64,000 nucleotides of DNA from Arenibacter sp040216555 (GTDB lineage: Bacteria; Bacteroidota; Bacteroidia; Flavobacteriales; Flavobacteriaceae), in the NCBI GenBank assembly GCA_040216555.1, contig JAVJOW010000009.1:248001-312000 (forward strand), in the 5' to 3' direction. Every line of letters starts with the position of its first letter. Positions within the stretch are counted from its first letter, which is position 1. This document shows, piece by piece, positions 25,079 to 34,420 of this stretch. The notes beneath the pieces were generated by a model. The model had not been told where the DNA came from. It saw only the letters and a list, made by a program, of their open reading frames with translations, and made no database searches. A program made the position numbers and the translations under genes.

Positions 25079-25873
25079 TTGAAAATAAGATTAGGGTGTA
25101 GGAGCGCCGCGACAATTGTTGCTAGTAACGGTATGCTATTGGCGATGTTGTTGATGCTTGTGAATTGCAATAGCGAGAATGCGCCCGATTGCTTTCAAAA
25201 TGCAGGAGATATTAACAGGGAAGTCGTGGAAGTGCCTAATTTTAATACAATTACGGTCTATGAGAATGTGCAATTGACCCTAAGACAGGGAAGTCCATTA
25301 AAAGTGGAGGTGGAAACAGGGGAATATTTGCGGGACGAAGTTGAGGTAGCGGTTGTGGATGACCGGTTGTTGTTGCGCGATACCAATGATTGTAATTTTA
25401 CCCGAAAATACGGACTTACCAAGGTTTTTGTAACAGCCCCCGATATTTCGGAGATTAGGAGCAGTACGGGACTCGATATCTTGAGCGATGGCGTTTTGGC
25501 CTATCCCAATTTAACCCTAATTTCAGAAAGTTTTAACGACCCGGATGCCGGGTATACCAGTGGGGAGTTCGATTTGGAGTTGGACACCCAAAATTTGGCC
25601 ATTGTTTCCAATGGAATTTCGTATTATAATTTAAGAGGCAAAACCATTAATTTTAGTATTGTTTTTGCCTCTGGAGATTCCCGTTTGGAGGCCGAGGCAC
25701 TAATAGCGGAAAACATTAGCTTCAACCATAGGGGTTCCAACGATATGCGTTTAAGTCCGCAGGAATCGCTTAAAGGCACTTTACGCGGTACTGGAGATGT
25801 GGTTAGTTTTAATAGACCGGCCGTAGTGGAGGTAGAGCAATTGTATAAGGGGACACTTATTTTTAGTGAGTGA
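25079..25873 (+). CDS. GIN-domain (DUF2807-type) auto-adhesin-like lipoprotein
   Basis: 264 residues from a TTG start, or about 246 from the ATG at 25133. The N-terminus has a hydrophobic stretch ending LMLVNC, a lipobox, so the mature protein would begin at that Cys. The rest (VVEVPNFNTITVYENVQLTLRQGSPLKVEVET..., later repeated short strands such as LRGTGDVVSFN) has the beta-helix-like pattern of head-GIN domain proteins. The function is unknown; surface or periplasmic location is expected. TTG adds a charged n-region (KIRLGCR), so either start could serve. Confidence 0.65.
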   Translation: MKIRLGCRSAATIVASNGMLLAMLLMLVNCNSENAPDCFQNAGDINREVVEVPNFNTITVYENVQLTLRQGSPLKVEVETGEYLRDEVEVAVVDDRLLLRDTNDCNFTRKYGLTKVFVTAPDISEIRSSTGLDILSDGVLAYPNLTLISESFNDPDAGYTSGEFDLELDTQNLAIVSNGISYYNLRGKTINFSIVFASGDSRLEAEALIAENISFNHRGSNDMRLSPQESLKGTLRGTGDVVSFNRPAVVEVEQLYKGTLIFSE

Positions 25874-26002
25874 GCAGGCAGTGTTTTTGATCTGAAATTG
25901 CAAGTTTAACTCATGTAGAGGATTACTCCCAGAATTTGGTAGAAGCGATCGCCAAGTGAGGCTCTAAACTGGAAAGCCTTAATAATAATCCATAGCAACC
26001 CG

Positions 26003-27091
26003 ATGAATCCCATTATAAAGTATTTAAAGAATTTTTTTGCTTCCCAAAGGGTAATCGGTGGGGATAAGGAATTATTGGGCAAGATCCAAGCGGATCAAAT
26101 CTTGCAAAAACTTATAGAGGACCAACGGGTTCCTGGTCTTGCCATTACAGTTCTCAAAAACAAGGAAGTGTACTTTGAGAAAGGCTACGGATTTGCAGAT
26201 GTGGAACAGCAAACCACTATAGATCCCCAAAATACCATCTTTAGGATTGCCAGTGTGTCCAAGCCTATTGCGGCCGCTGCTTTGGCAACCATGGTGGCGG
26301 AAGGACAATTGGATTTGGACGCTTCCCTTTATAAGTATGTACCGTACTTTCCAAAAAAGGAGTTCGATTTTACAGTGAGGCAATTGGCAGGGCATACTGC
26401 AGGAATAAGAGGGTATCGCGGTGGGGAATATGGCTTAAACAAGCCCTTGGGAATAAAGAAGTCGCTTGCCCTATTCCAGGATGACGACCTTCTTTTTGAG
26501 CCTGGAAAGGGATTTCAATATACCAGTTTTGACTGGGTACTCATTTCTTTGGCAATGCAGGAGGTAAGTGGTATACCCTTTGCAGACTATGTTAAGGAAA
26601 GAGTCTTAAAACCTTATGGTTTAGAAAATACCTTCCCGGAAGTCCCGGGGAATCTTCCTCCAAACTGCACCACTTTTTATTCTAGGGGCAGATTGGGGTT
26701 TAGGAAGGCTATCCCCGTTAACAATGCCTATAAATTGGCAGGAGGGGGCTATTTGTCAACGGCTTTGGATATTGCGCGTTTTGGACAACTTTATTTTGAC
26801 TCCCATAAAGGGGACGATACCGTAAAGTCCCAATTTCTCTCCTCTGGGGTCGTTAATGGGACTCCCACTTTTTATGGACTTGGATGGCAAGTTACCCAAG
26901 ATAAATTAGGTAGGAACTATTATGGCCATGTGGGCAATGGGGTAGGAGGATATGCGGTATTTTATGTGTATCCCGAGCAGGATATGGTTTTTTCCATTCT
27001 GATCAATTGTACCAATCCTGGGGTATTGGACACCTTGGAAGAGGTTATTTCTATATTTCTTGGAGATGTGGATAGTACTAGGCTTACCTAA
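26003..27091 (+). CDS. serine hydrolase of the beta-lactamase/penicillin-binding class C family
   Basis: 362 residues. Contains VPGLAITVLKNKEVYFEKGYGFAD, the SxxK motif in RIASVSKPIAAA (Ser 84, Lys 87), a YTSFDW box in the place of Y-x-N, and HVGNGVGGY in the place of the KTG/HxG box. This is the usual beta-lactamase-related esterase/peptidase pattern and does not imply antibiotic resistance. No clear cleavable signal peptide is seen; the N-terminus (IIKYLKNFFASQ) is only weakly hydrophobic. It stands alone with no operon partner. Confidence 0.85.
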   Translation: MNPIIKYLKNFFASQRVIGGDKELLGKIQADQILQKLIEDQRVPGLAITVLKNKEVYFEKGYGFADVEQQTTIDPQNTIFRIASVSKPIAAAALATMVAEGQLDLDASLYKYVPYFPKKEFDFTVRQLAGHTAGIRGYRGGEYGLNKPLGIKKSLALFQDDDLLFEPGKGFQYTSFDWVLISLAMQEVSGIPFADYVKERVLKPYGLENTFPEVPGNLPPNCTTFYSRGRLGFRKAIPVNNAYKLAGGGYLSTALDIARFGQLYFDSHKGDDTVKSQFLSSGVVNGTPTFYGLGWQVTQDKLGRNYYGHVGNGVGGYAVFYVYPEQDMVFSILINCTNPGVLDTLEEVISIFLGDVDSTRLT

Positions 27092-27196
27092 GTGTGTATC
27101 CGACTACGCAACCAAATTATAATTTATACATCTTAATTACAGTATTTTACTAATAGGTAAGTTCCCCAAGGGAATCTGTTTTAACACTGGCAACCA

Positions 27197-27661
27197 ATGA
27201 AAAAGGGTGTATTTCTTTTATTGATGATCGGACTATTGCTTTCTTGCGAAAAAAATGAGGTGAATCCATCCGATATAAAGCAGTTGGGTTATGGCACTTC
27301 CTTTGGCATGTGTGTTGGCTATTGTAAGAACGACATGTTGCTAAAGTCGGGCACTGTAATTTATTCCCGTTCAGGATGGAATAATCAGGTAGAATCTATT
27401 GATTGTAAAGAAAACTTGACCCAACTGAGTTGGGACTCTATAAAAAAAGCGGTAGCTTTAAATGAATTTTTTTCGTTGCCAGAAATCGTGGGATGTCCGG
27501 ATTGTGCCGATGGAGGGGCAGAGTGGTTGGAGATTGAAAATTATTCTGGCAAGAAAAACAAGGTTACCTTTGAGTACGGCAAGGCACCCGAGGAATTGGA
27601 AACTATTATAGCTGCCTTAAGGAAACAAATTGAAAAGGGTATTCATTGCGGGGAGTTTTAA
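27197..27661 (+). CDS. hypothetical lipoprotein, 154 residues
   Basis: The N-terminus MKKGVFLLLMIGLLLSCEKNE is a lipoprotein signal with Cys at 17. The remainder holds six cysteines besides the lipobox, among them GMCVGYCK and CPDC, so disulfides or a metal site are possible. No family is recognised. The next small secreted protein begins 37 bases after its stop and they may be co-expressed. Confidence 0.6.
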   Translation: MKKGVFLLLMIGLLLSCEKNEVNPSDIKQLGYGTSFGMCVGYCKNDMLLKSGTVIYSRSGWNNQVESIDCKENLTQLSWDSIKKAVALNEFFSLPEIVGCPDCADGGAEWLEIENYSGKKNKVTFEYGKAPEELETIIAALRKQIEKGIHCGEF

Positions 27662-27698
27662 AAAATTGCACTCAAGTTGTGCCCACAAAAAATATAAA

Positions 27699-28049
27699 AT
27701 GAAACATTTCATCTTTTTTTGCTCATTAGTATTTTTAATTGGCAGTAGTTTAAATGCCCAGCATAGCCCAATACCTTCTTTAGATAACGACGCATTGGTA
27801 ACGCATTGGAGCGAGCACGAGGCCAATGCATTTAAAAAAAAGGGGAATGGGTCAAAGGATTCCATTGTTTTTGACTTTAATTATAAAGATCGGCTTAGTA
27901 GTTTGATGGACAATGAGAAGTCCAATAACATTTCTTCAAAGAAAAAGACCGTGGAAATGCCCATTGTTAAGCCTTCAGGCAGTTATCCCATGACTATTTA
28001 TCGCATTGACAGCAGCAACACCTACGCTGCAAGAATTTATAAGTATTGA
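27699..28049 (+). CDS. hypothetical small secreted protein
   Basis: 116 residues starting MKHFIFFCSLVFLIGSSLNAQ, a signal peptide with likely cleavage after NAQ. The mature part is polar and Lys/Ser-rich, with MPIVKPSGSYPMTIYRIDSS near the end. No domain recognised. An in-frame ATG at 27630 lies inside the preceding gene and is unlikely to be used. Confidence 0.55.
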   Translation: MKHFIFFCSLVFLIGSSLNAQHSPIPSLDNDALVTHWSEHEANAFKKKGNGSKDSIVFDFNYKDRLSSLMDNEKSNNISSKKKTVEMPIVKPSGSYPMTIYRIDSSNTYAARIYKY

Positions 28050-28127
28050 TGATATCCGTTCTAGTGGGTGCACAAAATTTCAGGGCGGTAATTAAAGATT
28101 GATTTTCACTTCAAAATCACTCCTAAA

Positions 28128-28616
28128 ATGGAAAATGAATATACTATTCCTGCACAGGCCCGAATTGGGCACGTACATTTAAAGGTGGCAGACCTGGAAC
28201 GGTCGTTGGATTTTTATTGCAATCTATTGGGCTTTGAAGTGACCACTATGTACGGGAGTCAGGCCGCCTTTATTTCCGCCGGGGGATACCACCATCATAT
28301 TGGTTTAAACACATGGCATAGTAAAGGTCTGTCTCCTGCACCTATCAATAGTGTGGGCCTGTTTCATACGGCAATAGTATATCCTACCAGAAAAGATCTT
28401 GCCAGCATATACCTGCGTTTGCTAAAGGCAGATTATCCATTAACAGGAGCAAGTGATCATGGTGTTTCGGAAGCTATTTATTTGGACGATCCCGACAAAA
28501 ACGGAGTGGAACTTTATTGGGATCGCCCAAAAAGTCTTTGGACCTATGAGCCGGATGGATCCTTGACAATGTTTACAAAGCCATTGAATATGGTGAATTT
28601 GTTACAGGAATTGTAA
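28128..28616 (+). CDS. VOC family protein (glyoxalase/extradiol dioxygenase-like)
   Basis: 162 residues with the betaalphabetabetabeta module: IGHVHLKVADLERSLDFYCNLLGFEV, then HHHIGLNTWHSKG, GLFHTAIVYPTRKDL and the metal-ligand end segment YLDDPDKNGVELYWDRP. Similar to CatE-type single-module VOC proteins; probable metal ligands are His in GHVHL, His in HHIGLN and Glu in GVELYWD. The substrate is unknown. It stands alone. Confidence 0.85.
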   Translation: MENEYTIPAQARIGHVHLKVADLERSLDFYCNLLGFEVTTMYGSQAAFISAGGYHHHIGLNTWHSKGLSPAPINSVGLFHTAIVYPTRKDLASIYLRLLKADYPLTGASDHGVSEAIYLDDPDKNGVELYWDRPKSLWTYEPDGSLTMFTKPLNMVNLLQEL

Positions 28617-28705
28617 TCCGTTTAAATTACACTTCACTACCTTAGGTCTGTTGTGATTTTTTTTTATCTTCATGTTTTTATAAATTCTTCAGAAAAAGTA
28701 AAAAC

Positions 28706-29506
28706 ATGAAACTCCTAATTGCCTTTTTTTCCTTTACATTGGTACTATCCTCCTGCAAAATTAAAACTGATAACAAACCTGAAGCTGAAGCTAAGGCTGA
28801 CATTCCAGCAGAAACCGAAAATTGGATATACTTGTTCGATGGAGTAACTACCAAGGGATGGAGAGCTTACAACGGGGACGCCTTGCCTCCTGGCTGGGTT
28901 GTTCGGGACAGCGTATTGACATTTGATACCGAGTTGGGATTGGAGCAGGATTATACCGGAGGAAAGGATATCATCTACGGTTTGGAAGAGTTTGATAATT
29001 TTGAGTTTTATGTGGAATGGAAATTGCCCAAAGGCGGCAATAGTGGCATTTTTTACCACCTAAAGGAGGGTATACCCAATGCCGGGCCACCAAATATTTC
29101 TCCTGAGTATCAGTTGATCGATGATGAAAACTATGCAAAAATCCATGATCTTACGGCCTACAACCTTAGTCTTGGACATACCGAAAATCCGGCGGCACTC
29201 CAACCCTTACAGCAAACCGCCTCGGATTATGCCATGCATGTGGCCGATCCCGAACAAAAAATATTGAATCCTGTTGGAGAGTGGAACTCTTCTAAAATAG
29301 TATTTACACCAGAGCAGGTGGAGCACTGGCTCAACGGGAAAAAAGTACTATCTTTTGTGCCTTGGTCCAAGGATTGGTATGAAAGAAAGAATTCCGGAAA
29401 ATGGAAGGATGAGGAAAATTATGGTCGATTTAAAACTGGATATATCGGATTTCAGGATCACTCAAGTCCCATTTGGTTCAGAAATATAAAAATTAGAAAA
29501 TTATAG
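28706..29506 (+). CDS. DUF1080 (3-keto-disaccharide hydrolase domain) lipoprotein
   Basis: 266 residues with a lipobox (LVLSSC, Cys near 16). The DUF1080 concanavalin-like fold is seen in WIYLFDGVTTKGWRAYNG, DIIYGLEEFDNFEFYVEWKLPKGGNSGIFYHLKEG and the end segment GYIGFQDHSSPIWFRNIKIRKL. Members are linked to hydrolysis of 3-keto-glycosides. The next gene encodes a Gfo/Idh/MocA oxidoreductase 53 bases away, the common partner that makes or uses keto-sugars. Confidence 0.85.
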   Translation: MKLLIAFFSFTLVLSSCKIKTDNKPEAEAKADIPAETENWIYLFDGVTTKGWRAYNGDALPPGWVVRDSVLTFDTELGLEQDYTGGKDIIYGLEEFDNFEFYVEWKLPKGGNSGIFYHLKEGIPNAGPPNISPEYQLIDDENYAKIHDLTAYNLSLGHTENPAALQPLQQTASDYAMHVADPEQKILNPVGEWNSSKIVFTPEQVEHWLNGKKVLSFVPWSKDWYERKNSGKWKDEENYGRFKTGYIGFQDHSSPIWFRNIKIRKL

Positions 29507-29559
29507 CACTTAATTCTGTCGGTTTGGTTTGACCGCTAAAAACAATAAAAAACTTACTT

Positions 29560-30897
29560 ATGAAAAAAAGAGACTTTCTAAAAAGTACCGCTGCCTTGGG
29601 TTTAACGGCACTACTGCCAAGTTCTGTTTGGGCCTTGTCCAAAAATGGACGCTTAAGAACTGCCCATATCGGCGTTAGTAATATGGGAGGGGCCGACCTT
29701 GCTTCCATATCCTCACATGAATTGGTGGATGTAGTGGCACTTTGTGATGTTGATTCCAAGGCATTGGAGGGGGCCAAAAAATTGCATCCCAACGCTGTAG
29801 TCTACAAGGATTATAGGGTAATGCTCAAAGAAATGAAGAACGATATAGATGCAGTAATAGTCTCTACCCCGGATCATACCCATGCTCCTGCTTCCATGAT
29901 GGCGATGGAGATCGGAAAACCGGTATATTGTCAAAAACCCCTTACCCATCACGTGGTAGAGGCCAGAGCGATGCGCAAAATGGCAAAGGAAAAAAACTTG
30001 GTGACCCAAATGGGAATTCAGGTACATTCTTTCTACGATTACAAATTGGCCACCTTATTGATCCAATCTGGAATTATAGGGAAGGTAAGTACGGTTAGGG
30101 CATGGTCTCCCAAGAACTGGGGCTTTGATGGTCCTGAGCCGAAAGGATCAGATCCGGTACCTGAGAATTTGGACTGGAATCTGTGGTTGGGAACTGCTCC
30201 CGAAAGACCCTATAAGGAGGGGTATTACCATCCGGCCAATTGGAGAAAATTATTGGACTACGGTTGTGGTACTTTGGGCGATATGGGTGTACATATTTTT
30301 GATACCCCTTACAACGCCCTTAAATTGGACGTGCCCATGACCATAAAGAACCAATGTAGAAAACCAACAGGATTCGGATTTCCTGAAAAAAACACCGTTA
30401 CCTATACCTTTCCCGGAACTGAATATACGGCCGATACCTTAAAGTGGATCTGGTACGATGGCAAAGGGGCCCCGGAGAAACATAAAGACTTGGTACTTCC
30501 CAATAAGGAGAAACTACCTGGACAAGGGGCAATGTTTATAGGCGAAAAAGGGCGACTTTTATTGCCACATTTTATGGAATTGCCAAGACTCATTGTAGAT
30601 GGTAAATATCAGGAACTGGATTTGTCCATAATCAAGGATCAAGAGGCCATTGGCGAACCGGTCAGGGATTATGATTCCGAAGGAAATAAGCACTACCATC
30701 AGTTCGTAGATGCCTGTTTGGGCAAAGCCGAAACCACCGCTCCCTTTGAATATTCGGCACGACTTACAGAAACTATATTGTTGGGGGTTATAGCAGGCCG
30801 CTTTCCAAATAGGACCTTGCATTGGGATAATGCCACCGCTAGATTTTCGGAACCTGAGGCCAATAAGTTCTTGGACGCACCGTACAGGGATTTCTAA
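29560..30897 (+). CDS. Gfo/Idh/MocA family oxidoreductase, exported type
   Basis: 445 residues. The N-terminus MKKRDFLKSTAALGLTALLPSSVWA looks like a Tat-type export signal (KRDFLK, then a hydrophobic run). The Rossmann part follows (IGVSNMGGADLAS, VALCDVD, DAVIVSTPDHTHAPASMMAMEIGKPVYCQKPLTH) with the EKP-type lysine as QKP. The C-terminal half ends in ANKFLDAPYRDF, usual for this periplasmic group. Together with the DUF1080 gene it suggests oxidation and cleavage of glycosides in the periplasm. Confidence 0.88.
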   Translation: MKKRDFLKSTAALGLTALLPSSVWALSKNGRLRTAHIGVSNMGGADLASISSHELVDVVALCDVDSKALEGAKKLHPNAVVYKDYRVMLKEMKNDIDAVIVSTPDHTHAPASMMAMEIGKPVYCQKPLTHHVVEARAMRKMAKEKNLVTQMGIQVHSFYDYKLATLLIQSGIIGKVSTVRAWSPKNWGFDGPEPKGSDPVPENLDWNLWLGTAPERPYKEGYYHPANWRKLLDYGCGTLGDMGVHIFDTPYNALKLDVPMTIKNQCRKPTGFGFPEKNTVTYTFPGTEYTADTLKWIWYDGKGAPEKHKDLVLPNKEKLPGQGAMFIGEKGRLLLPHFMELPRLIVDGKYQELDLSIIKDQEAIGEPVRDYDSEGNKHYHQFVDACLGKAETTAPFEYSARLTETILLGVIAGRFPNRTLHWDNATARFSEPEANKFLDAPYRDF

Positions 30898-30924
30898 AAT
30901 TTAATACTTTGCGTAAATCATAAG

Positions 30925-30969
30925 AGCCCATGGGCCATTTTTTATCGGAATGGCCCATGGGCTTTTTTT
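30925..30969 (+). terminator. strong intrinsic terminator after the DUF1080-oxidoreductase pair
   Basis: AGCCCATGGGCCATT (30925-30939) and AATGGCCCATGGGCT (30949-30963) form a perfect 15-bp stem with a 9-base loop, followed by TTTTTT. Confidence 0.9.
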
Positions 30970-31051
30970 ATTGATGAATTAATGTTGCCAGCCATTAGTA
31001 ATATTTGAATTTGTGATTATGATAAAACCATAAGATTCTTATCTTTAGGTT

Positions 31052-31750
31052 ATGCAACAAAAGCCATCTTCTTTTTCCATTAAAAATTGGTCCGATGATG
31101 ATAAGCCTCGGGAAAAATTGGTGCAAAAAGGAAAATCCGTTCTTTCTGATGCAGAATTGATAGCCATACTAATTGGTTCAGGAAGTCGCAATGAAAGTGC
31201 CGTGGACCTTTCGAAACGTATTTTGGCCTCGGTAAACAACAACTTGAACGAATTGGGAAAATTGTCCATTAAACAGCTAATGCAATTTAAGGGAATAGGG
31301 GAGGCCAAGGCCGTTTCTATCGCTGCTGCCTTGGAAATAGGGAGGAGACGCAGGGGAGAAGAGGCTCAAAAGATAACCAAAATCAACAGTAGTAAAAATG
31401 TCTTTGAACTATTACAGCCCAAAATGGGCGAGCTGCCACATGAGGAATTTTGGATAGTTTTTCTCAATAATTCCAACGCGGTACTGCACGCTGGGCAACT
31501 TAGCAAGGGAGGTATTACAGGGACATTGGTAGATGTACGCCTGGTTTTAAAACAGGCATTGGAGTTAGGTGCTGTTGGCTTGATTTTGGCCCATAACCAT
31601 CCTTCAGGTACTTTAAGGCCAAGTGAGGCCGATAAGCAAATAACAAGAAAACTAAAAGTGGCGGCAGAGGCCTTGGATATAAAAGTTTTGGACCATATCA
31701 TCATCACACAGAAAGAATACTTTAGTTTTGCAGATGAAAATATCCTTTAA
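31052..31750 (+). CDS. radC: RadC family JAB/MPN-domain protein
   Basis: 232 residues: N-terminal helix-hairpin-helix-like part (LSDAELIAILIGSGSRNESAVDLSKRIL, LMQFKGIGEAKAVSIAAALEIGRR) and a JAMM metal site LAHNHPSGTLRPSEAD. RadC was named as a DNA repair protein, but its biochemical function is not settled. It heads a short run with the polysaccharide-deacetylase-like and HAD genes. Confidence 0.93.
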   Translation: MQQKPSSFSIKNWSDDDKPREKLVQKGKSVLSDAELIAILIGSGSRNESAVDLSKRILASVNNNLNELGKLSIKQLMQFKGIGEAKAVSIAAALEIGRRRRGEEAQKITKINSSKNVFELLQPKMGELPHEEFWIVFLNNSNAVLHAGQLSKGGITGTLVDVRLVLKQALELGAVGLILAHNHPSGTLRPSEADKQITRKLKVAAEALDIKVLDHIIITQKEYFSFADENIL

Positions 31751-31836
31751 AACAGAACATGTGATCTATAGTTTTCGGCAAAGACTTCCGATATCAAAAA
31801 AATGCACGACTTTTTAAAAGGAATAAGTAAATAGTT

Positions 31837-33132
31837 ATGTTGCTCATCTATACCCATAAAATTACACATCGCTTCAGTTATATTATGCGGCATATATTCA
31901 CCACTATTTTGGGAATAGAGGTTACCTACACTACCAAAGTTGAGGATTTTATTAAACATACCGGGCCAAAGATAACATACACCAAACAACCTTTACAGAA
32001 TGAATTCTTTGTACGGAGCAACGACCTGTTGTTTGAACAAGGAATTAACGACATACAGCTCTATTTAGCGGATTGGGAGGGTACTCCTTGTTTTTTTGCT
32101 ACTGGGGACAGAAGCAATCTGCCTTTCGATATTTTTTCTGCAAGTTTTTATTTGTTAAGTAGGTATGAGGAGTATTTGCCCCATGTAAAGGACATGCATG
32201 GTAGGTTTTCACCTAAGGATAGTTTGGCCTTTCAGAACGATTTTCTGGAAAAGCCACTGGTAGACATTTGGGCGCAAAAACTATTATCCGCACTAAAGGA
32301 AAAATTCAAGGATCTTAAACACAAGCCAAGAAATTATAGTTATACCTCCATCATAGATGTTTCCAGTTCCCATTGTTTTGCCCATAGAGGTTTTGTCCGC
32401 GGTATGTCGGGATTTCTTTTCGATTTGGCTTCCCTTAAGATCCGTAGGGTTTTTGATAGGGTTTCGGTATCGGTCAATTTAAAAAAGGATCCCTATGACA
32501 ATTTTTTCGAACTAATAGAATTGCACAAGAACAACAAGGTAAAGGGTATGTTCTTTTTCCAGTTTGCAGAGTATTCCACTTACGACAAAAATGTATCTCC
32601 CAACAATAATAAATTTAAGCACCTAATTAAATCGGTTGCGGACTATGATAAGGTTTCTTTGTCCTGTTCCTATAGTTCCTTTAATGATATAGCCTTGCTC
32701 AAGGAAGAGAAAAAAAATCTAGCCAATGTAATCAATAGGCCTGTTGGTAGTTCCCGTATGCGCTATAACAGGGTAGACATTCCTGAAACATATAGGAATT
32801 TGATCGAAGCGGGTTTTACGGACGACTATACCATGGGATATACCCATGAAATTGGATTTAGGGCAGGTACCTGTACGCCTTTTTATTTTTATGATATTCC
32901 CTTGGAAGTTCAGCAGCCCATTAAGATACATCCATTTGCGGTGCACGATTATGGCTTGTTGAAATACAGGAATAGGACGGAGGCATTTTCTGCTGTGGAA
33001 AGGCTTTATTTGGAAACAAAAAAGGTAAACGGAAAGTTTATAACCGTTTTTTCAAATGAATTGATTGGGGGCGAAAGTAAATTGAATTGGAAGAAATTGT
33101 ATAGTAGTATCCTAAAACGAGTAAATGTTTAA
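31837..33132 (+). CDS. polysaccharide deacetylase-like family protein
   Basis: 431 residues, no signal peptide. FDIFSASFYLLSRYEEYLPHVKDMHGRF, SYTSIIDVSSSHCFAHRGFVRG (DVD/DxD-like start), GMFFFQFAEYSTYDKN and NRPVGSSRMRYNRVDIPETYRNLIEAGFTDDYTMGY match a conserved flavobacterial family usually named polysaccharide deacetylase. The classical NodB metal ligands are not all present (IIDVSSS instead of DDG), so catalytic activity is doubtful. It overlaps the HAD gene by eight bases. Confidence 0.65.
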   Translation: MLLIYTHKITHRFSYIMRHIFTTILGIEVTYTTKVEDFIKHTGPKITYTKQPLQNEFFVRSNDLLFEQGINDIQLYLADWEGTPCFFATGDRSNLPFDIFSASFYLLSRYEEYLPHVKDMHGRFSPKDSLAFQNDFLEKPLVDIWAQKLLSALKEKFKDLKHKPRNYSYTSIIDVSSSHCFAHRGFVRGMSGFLFDLASLKIRRVFDRVSVSVNLKKDPYDNFFELIELHKNNKVKGMFFFQFAEYSTYDKNVSPNNNKFKHLIKSVADYDKVSLSCSYSSFNDIALLKEEKKNLANVINRPVGSSRMRYNRVDIPETYRNLIEAGFTDDYTMGYTHEIGFRAGTCTPFYFYDIPLEVQQPIKIHPFAVHDYGLLKYRNRTEAFSAVERLYLETKKVNGKFITVFSNELIGGESKLNWKKLYSSILKRVNV

Positions 33133-33814
33133 GAACGTTGTTACCGATATTTTTTTTGATTTGGATCATACGCTTTGGGATTTTGAAAAAAACTCCGCTC
33201 TGACATTTCAAAAAATTCTTTCTGAGAACACCGTCAGTGTAGAGCTGAACGATTTTTTAAAAGTATATATTCCCATAAATTTTGAATTTTGGAAGCTTTA
33301 CCGGGAAGGGAAAATAAACAAAAATGAATTGAGGTTCCAAAGATTGAAAATCACCTTTGATACGCTCGGGTATTCCATATCCAATGAATTAATTGATGTT
33401 TTATCCGATCAATATATTGAGTATTTGTCTTCCTACAACCATCTCTTTCCCAACACAACAGAGGTTTTGGACTATTTGAAGCCCAATTATAAATTACATA
33501 TCATTACTAACGGCTTTCAGGAAATACAGTACAAAAAATTACAAAGCTCCAATATTCATAATTATTTTGAGCATATAATCAATTCGGAGATGGCCGGTGT
33601 TAAAAAACCAAACCCGATTATCTTTAGATTGGCACTTGAAAAGGCCAAAACGTTGCCCCATAAATCCTTGATGATCGGTGACAGTTTGGAGGCGGATATT
33701 TTGGGAGCAAAGTCGGTAGGGCTGCATACCCTTCATTTCAACGCCAATAATGAACCAAAGCACGAATATTGCGACATGATTCACGATTTAAGTGAAATAA
33801 AATCTTATTTATAG
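33125..33814 (+). CDS. yjjG: YjjG family noncanonical pyrimidine nucleotidase (HAD superfamily)
   Basis: 229 residues with HAD motifs: DIFFDLDHTLWDFEKNS (motif I), ITNGFQEIQYKKL (motif II), KKPNPIIFRLAL (motif III Lys) and MIGDSLEADILGAK (motif IV). The order and the TLWDFEKN wording fit YjjG, a house-cleaning nucleotidase for altered pyrimidine nucleotides. It begins within the end of the upstream gene, so it is translated from the same RNA. Confidence 0.88.
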   Translation: MFKNVVTDIFFDLDHTLWDFEKNSALTFQKILSENTVSVELNDFLKVYIPINFEFWKLYREGKINKNELRFQRLKITFDTLGYSISNELIDVLSDQYIEYLSSYNHLFPNTTEVLDYLKPNYKLHIITNGFQEIQYKKLQSSNIHNYFEHIINSEMAGVKKPNPIIFRLALEKAKTLPHKSLMIGDSLEADILGAKSVGLHTLHFNANNEPKHEYCDMIHDLSEIKSYL

Positions 33815-33868
33815 AGTTATAATTTAGAGTAACACTAAAGCAACACGGTACCAGTAGTTGTTCTTGGA

Positions 33869-34420
33869 ATGTTTGGTATGAAAAATAGATTTTTGCTTCC
33901 CGCCATTATTTTACTTGCGCTCTATTCCTGTATAGAAACGCAAAACTTCGATCAATATGATGATTTGGAAATTACCCCTACAGTAGAGGCGAGTATATTG
34001 TATATAGAATCGCCGGAAAGAATCATAAATGAGGCTAGTGGGCAATATTATTACAGTCAAGATTTTAATTTTGATGGCTTAAGTGTGGATGCCTTTGCCG
34101 ATAGGGTTATAGAGGGCTCTATCTTTTTTGAAATAGAAAACACAACAAGCAAGCAGTTTAAGCCTACTGTAGAATTCTTGGATGAGGCGGGGAATACAAT
34201 TGACACTATAGATTTTCCTTTACAACCTGCTGGCCCAGCACCTCTTTATCGTAGGCAAGTTCCTTATGGCCCAGGAAAGCAAAGAAGCATAGAAATCATA
34301 AAAAATACTTCAAGTATAAAAGTCAGTGTTCTTATAGAGGACAATACTAGTGTTTCCAACCTCCCAGACCCTAAAATTATTTTTAGGTCCAGCGGGAAAT
34401 TCAGACTTCGTTTAAAATGA
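33869..34420 (+). CDS. hypothetical lipoprotein paired with a DUF5723 protein
   Basis: 183 residues, or 180 from the second ATG (33878). Lipobox LLALYSC with Cys near 21. The mature part is acidic, with strand-like segments (VIEGSIFFEIENTTSKQFKPTVEFLDEAGNTIDTIDFPLQ). No family recognised. It overlaps the next gene by four bases (ATGA), so the two are translationally coupled and probably work together at the outer membrane. Confidence 0.65.
   Translation: MFGMKNRFLLPAIILLALYSCIETQNFDQYDDLEITPTVEASILYIESPERIINEASGQYYYSQDFNFDGLSVDAFADRVIEGSIFFEIENTTSKQFKPTVEFLDEAGNTIDTIDFPLQPAGPAPLYRRQVPYGPGKQRSIEIIKNTSSIKVSVLIEDNTSVSNLPDPKIIFRSSGKFRLRLK

Noticed and set aside
26003..27091. Serine hydrolase as an antibiotic-resistance beta-lactamase
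   Set aside because: Only the general SxxK family pattern is present; the typical class C KTG and Y-x-N boxes are not, so resistance should not be claimed.
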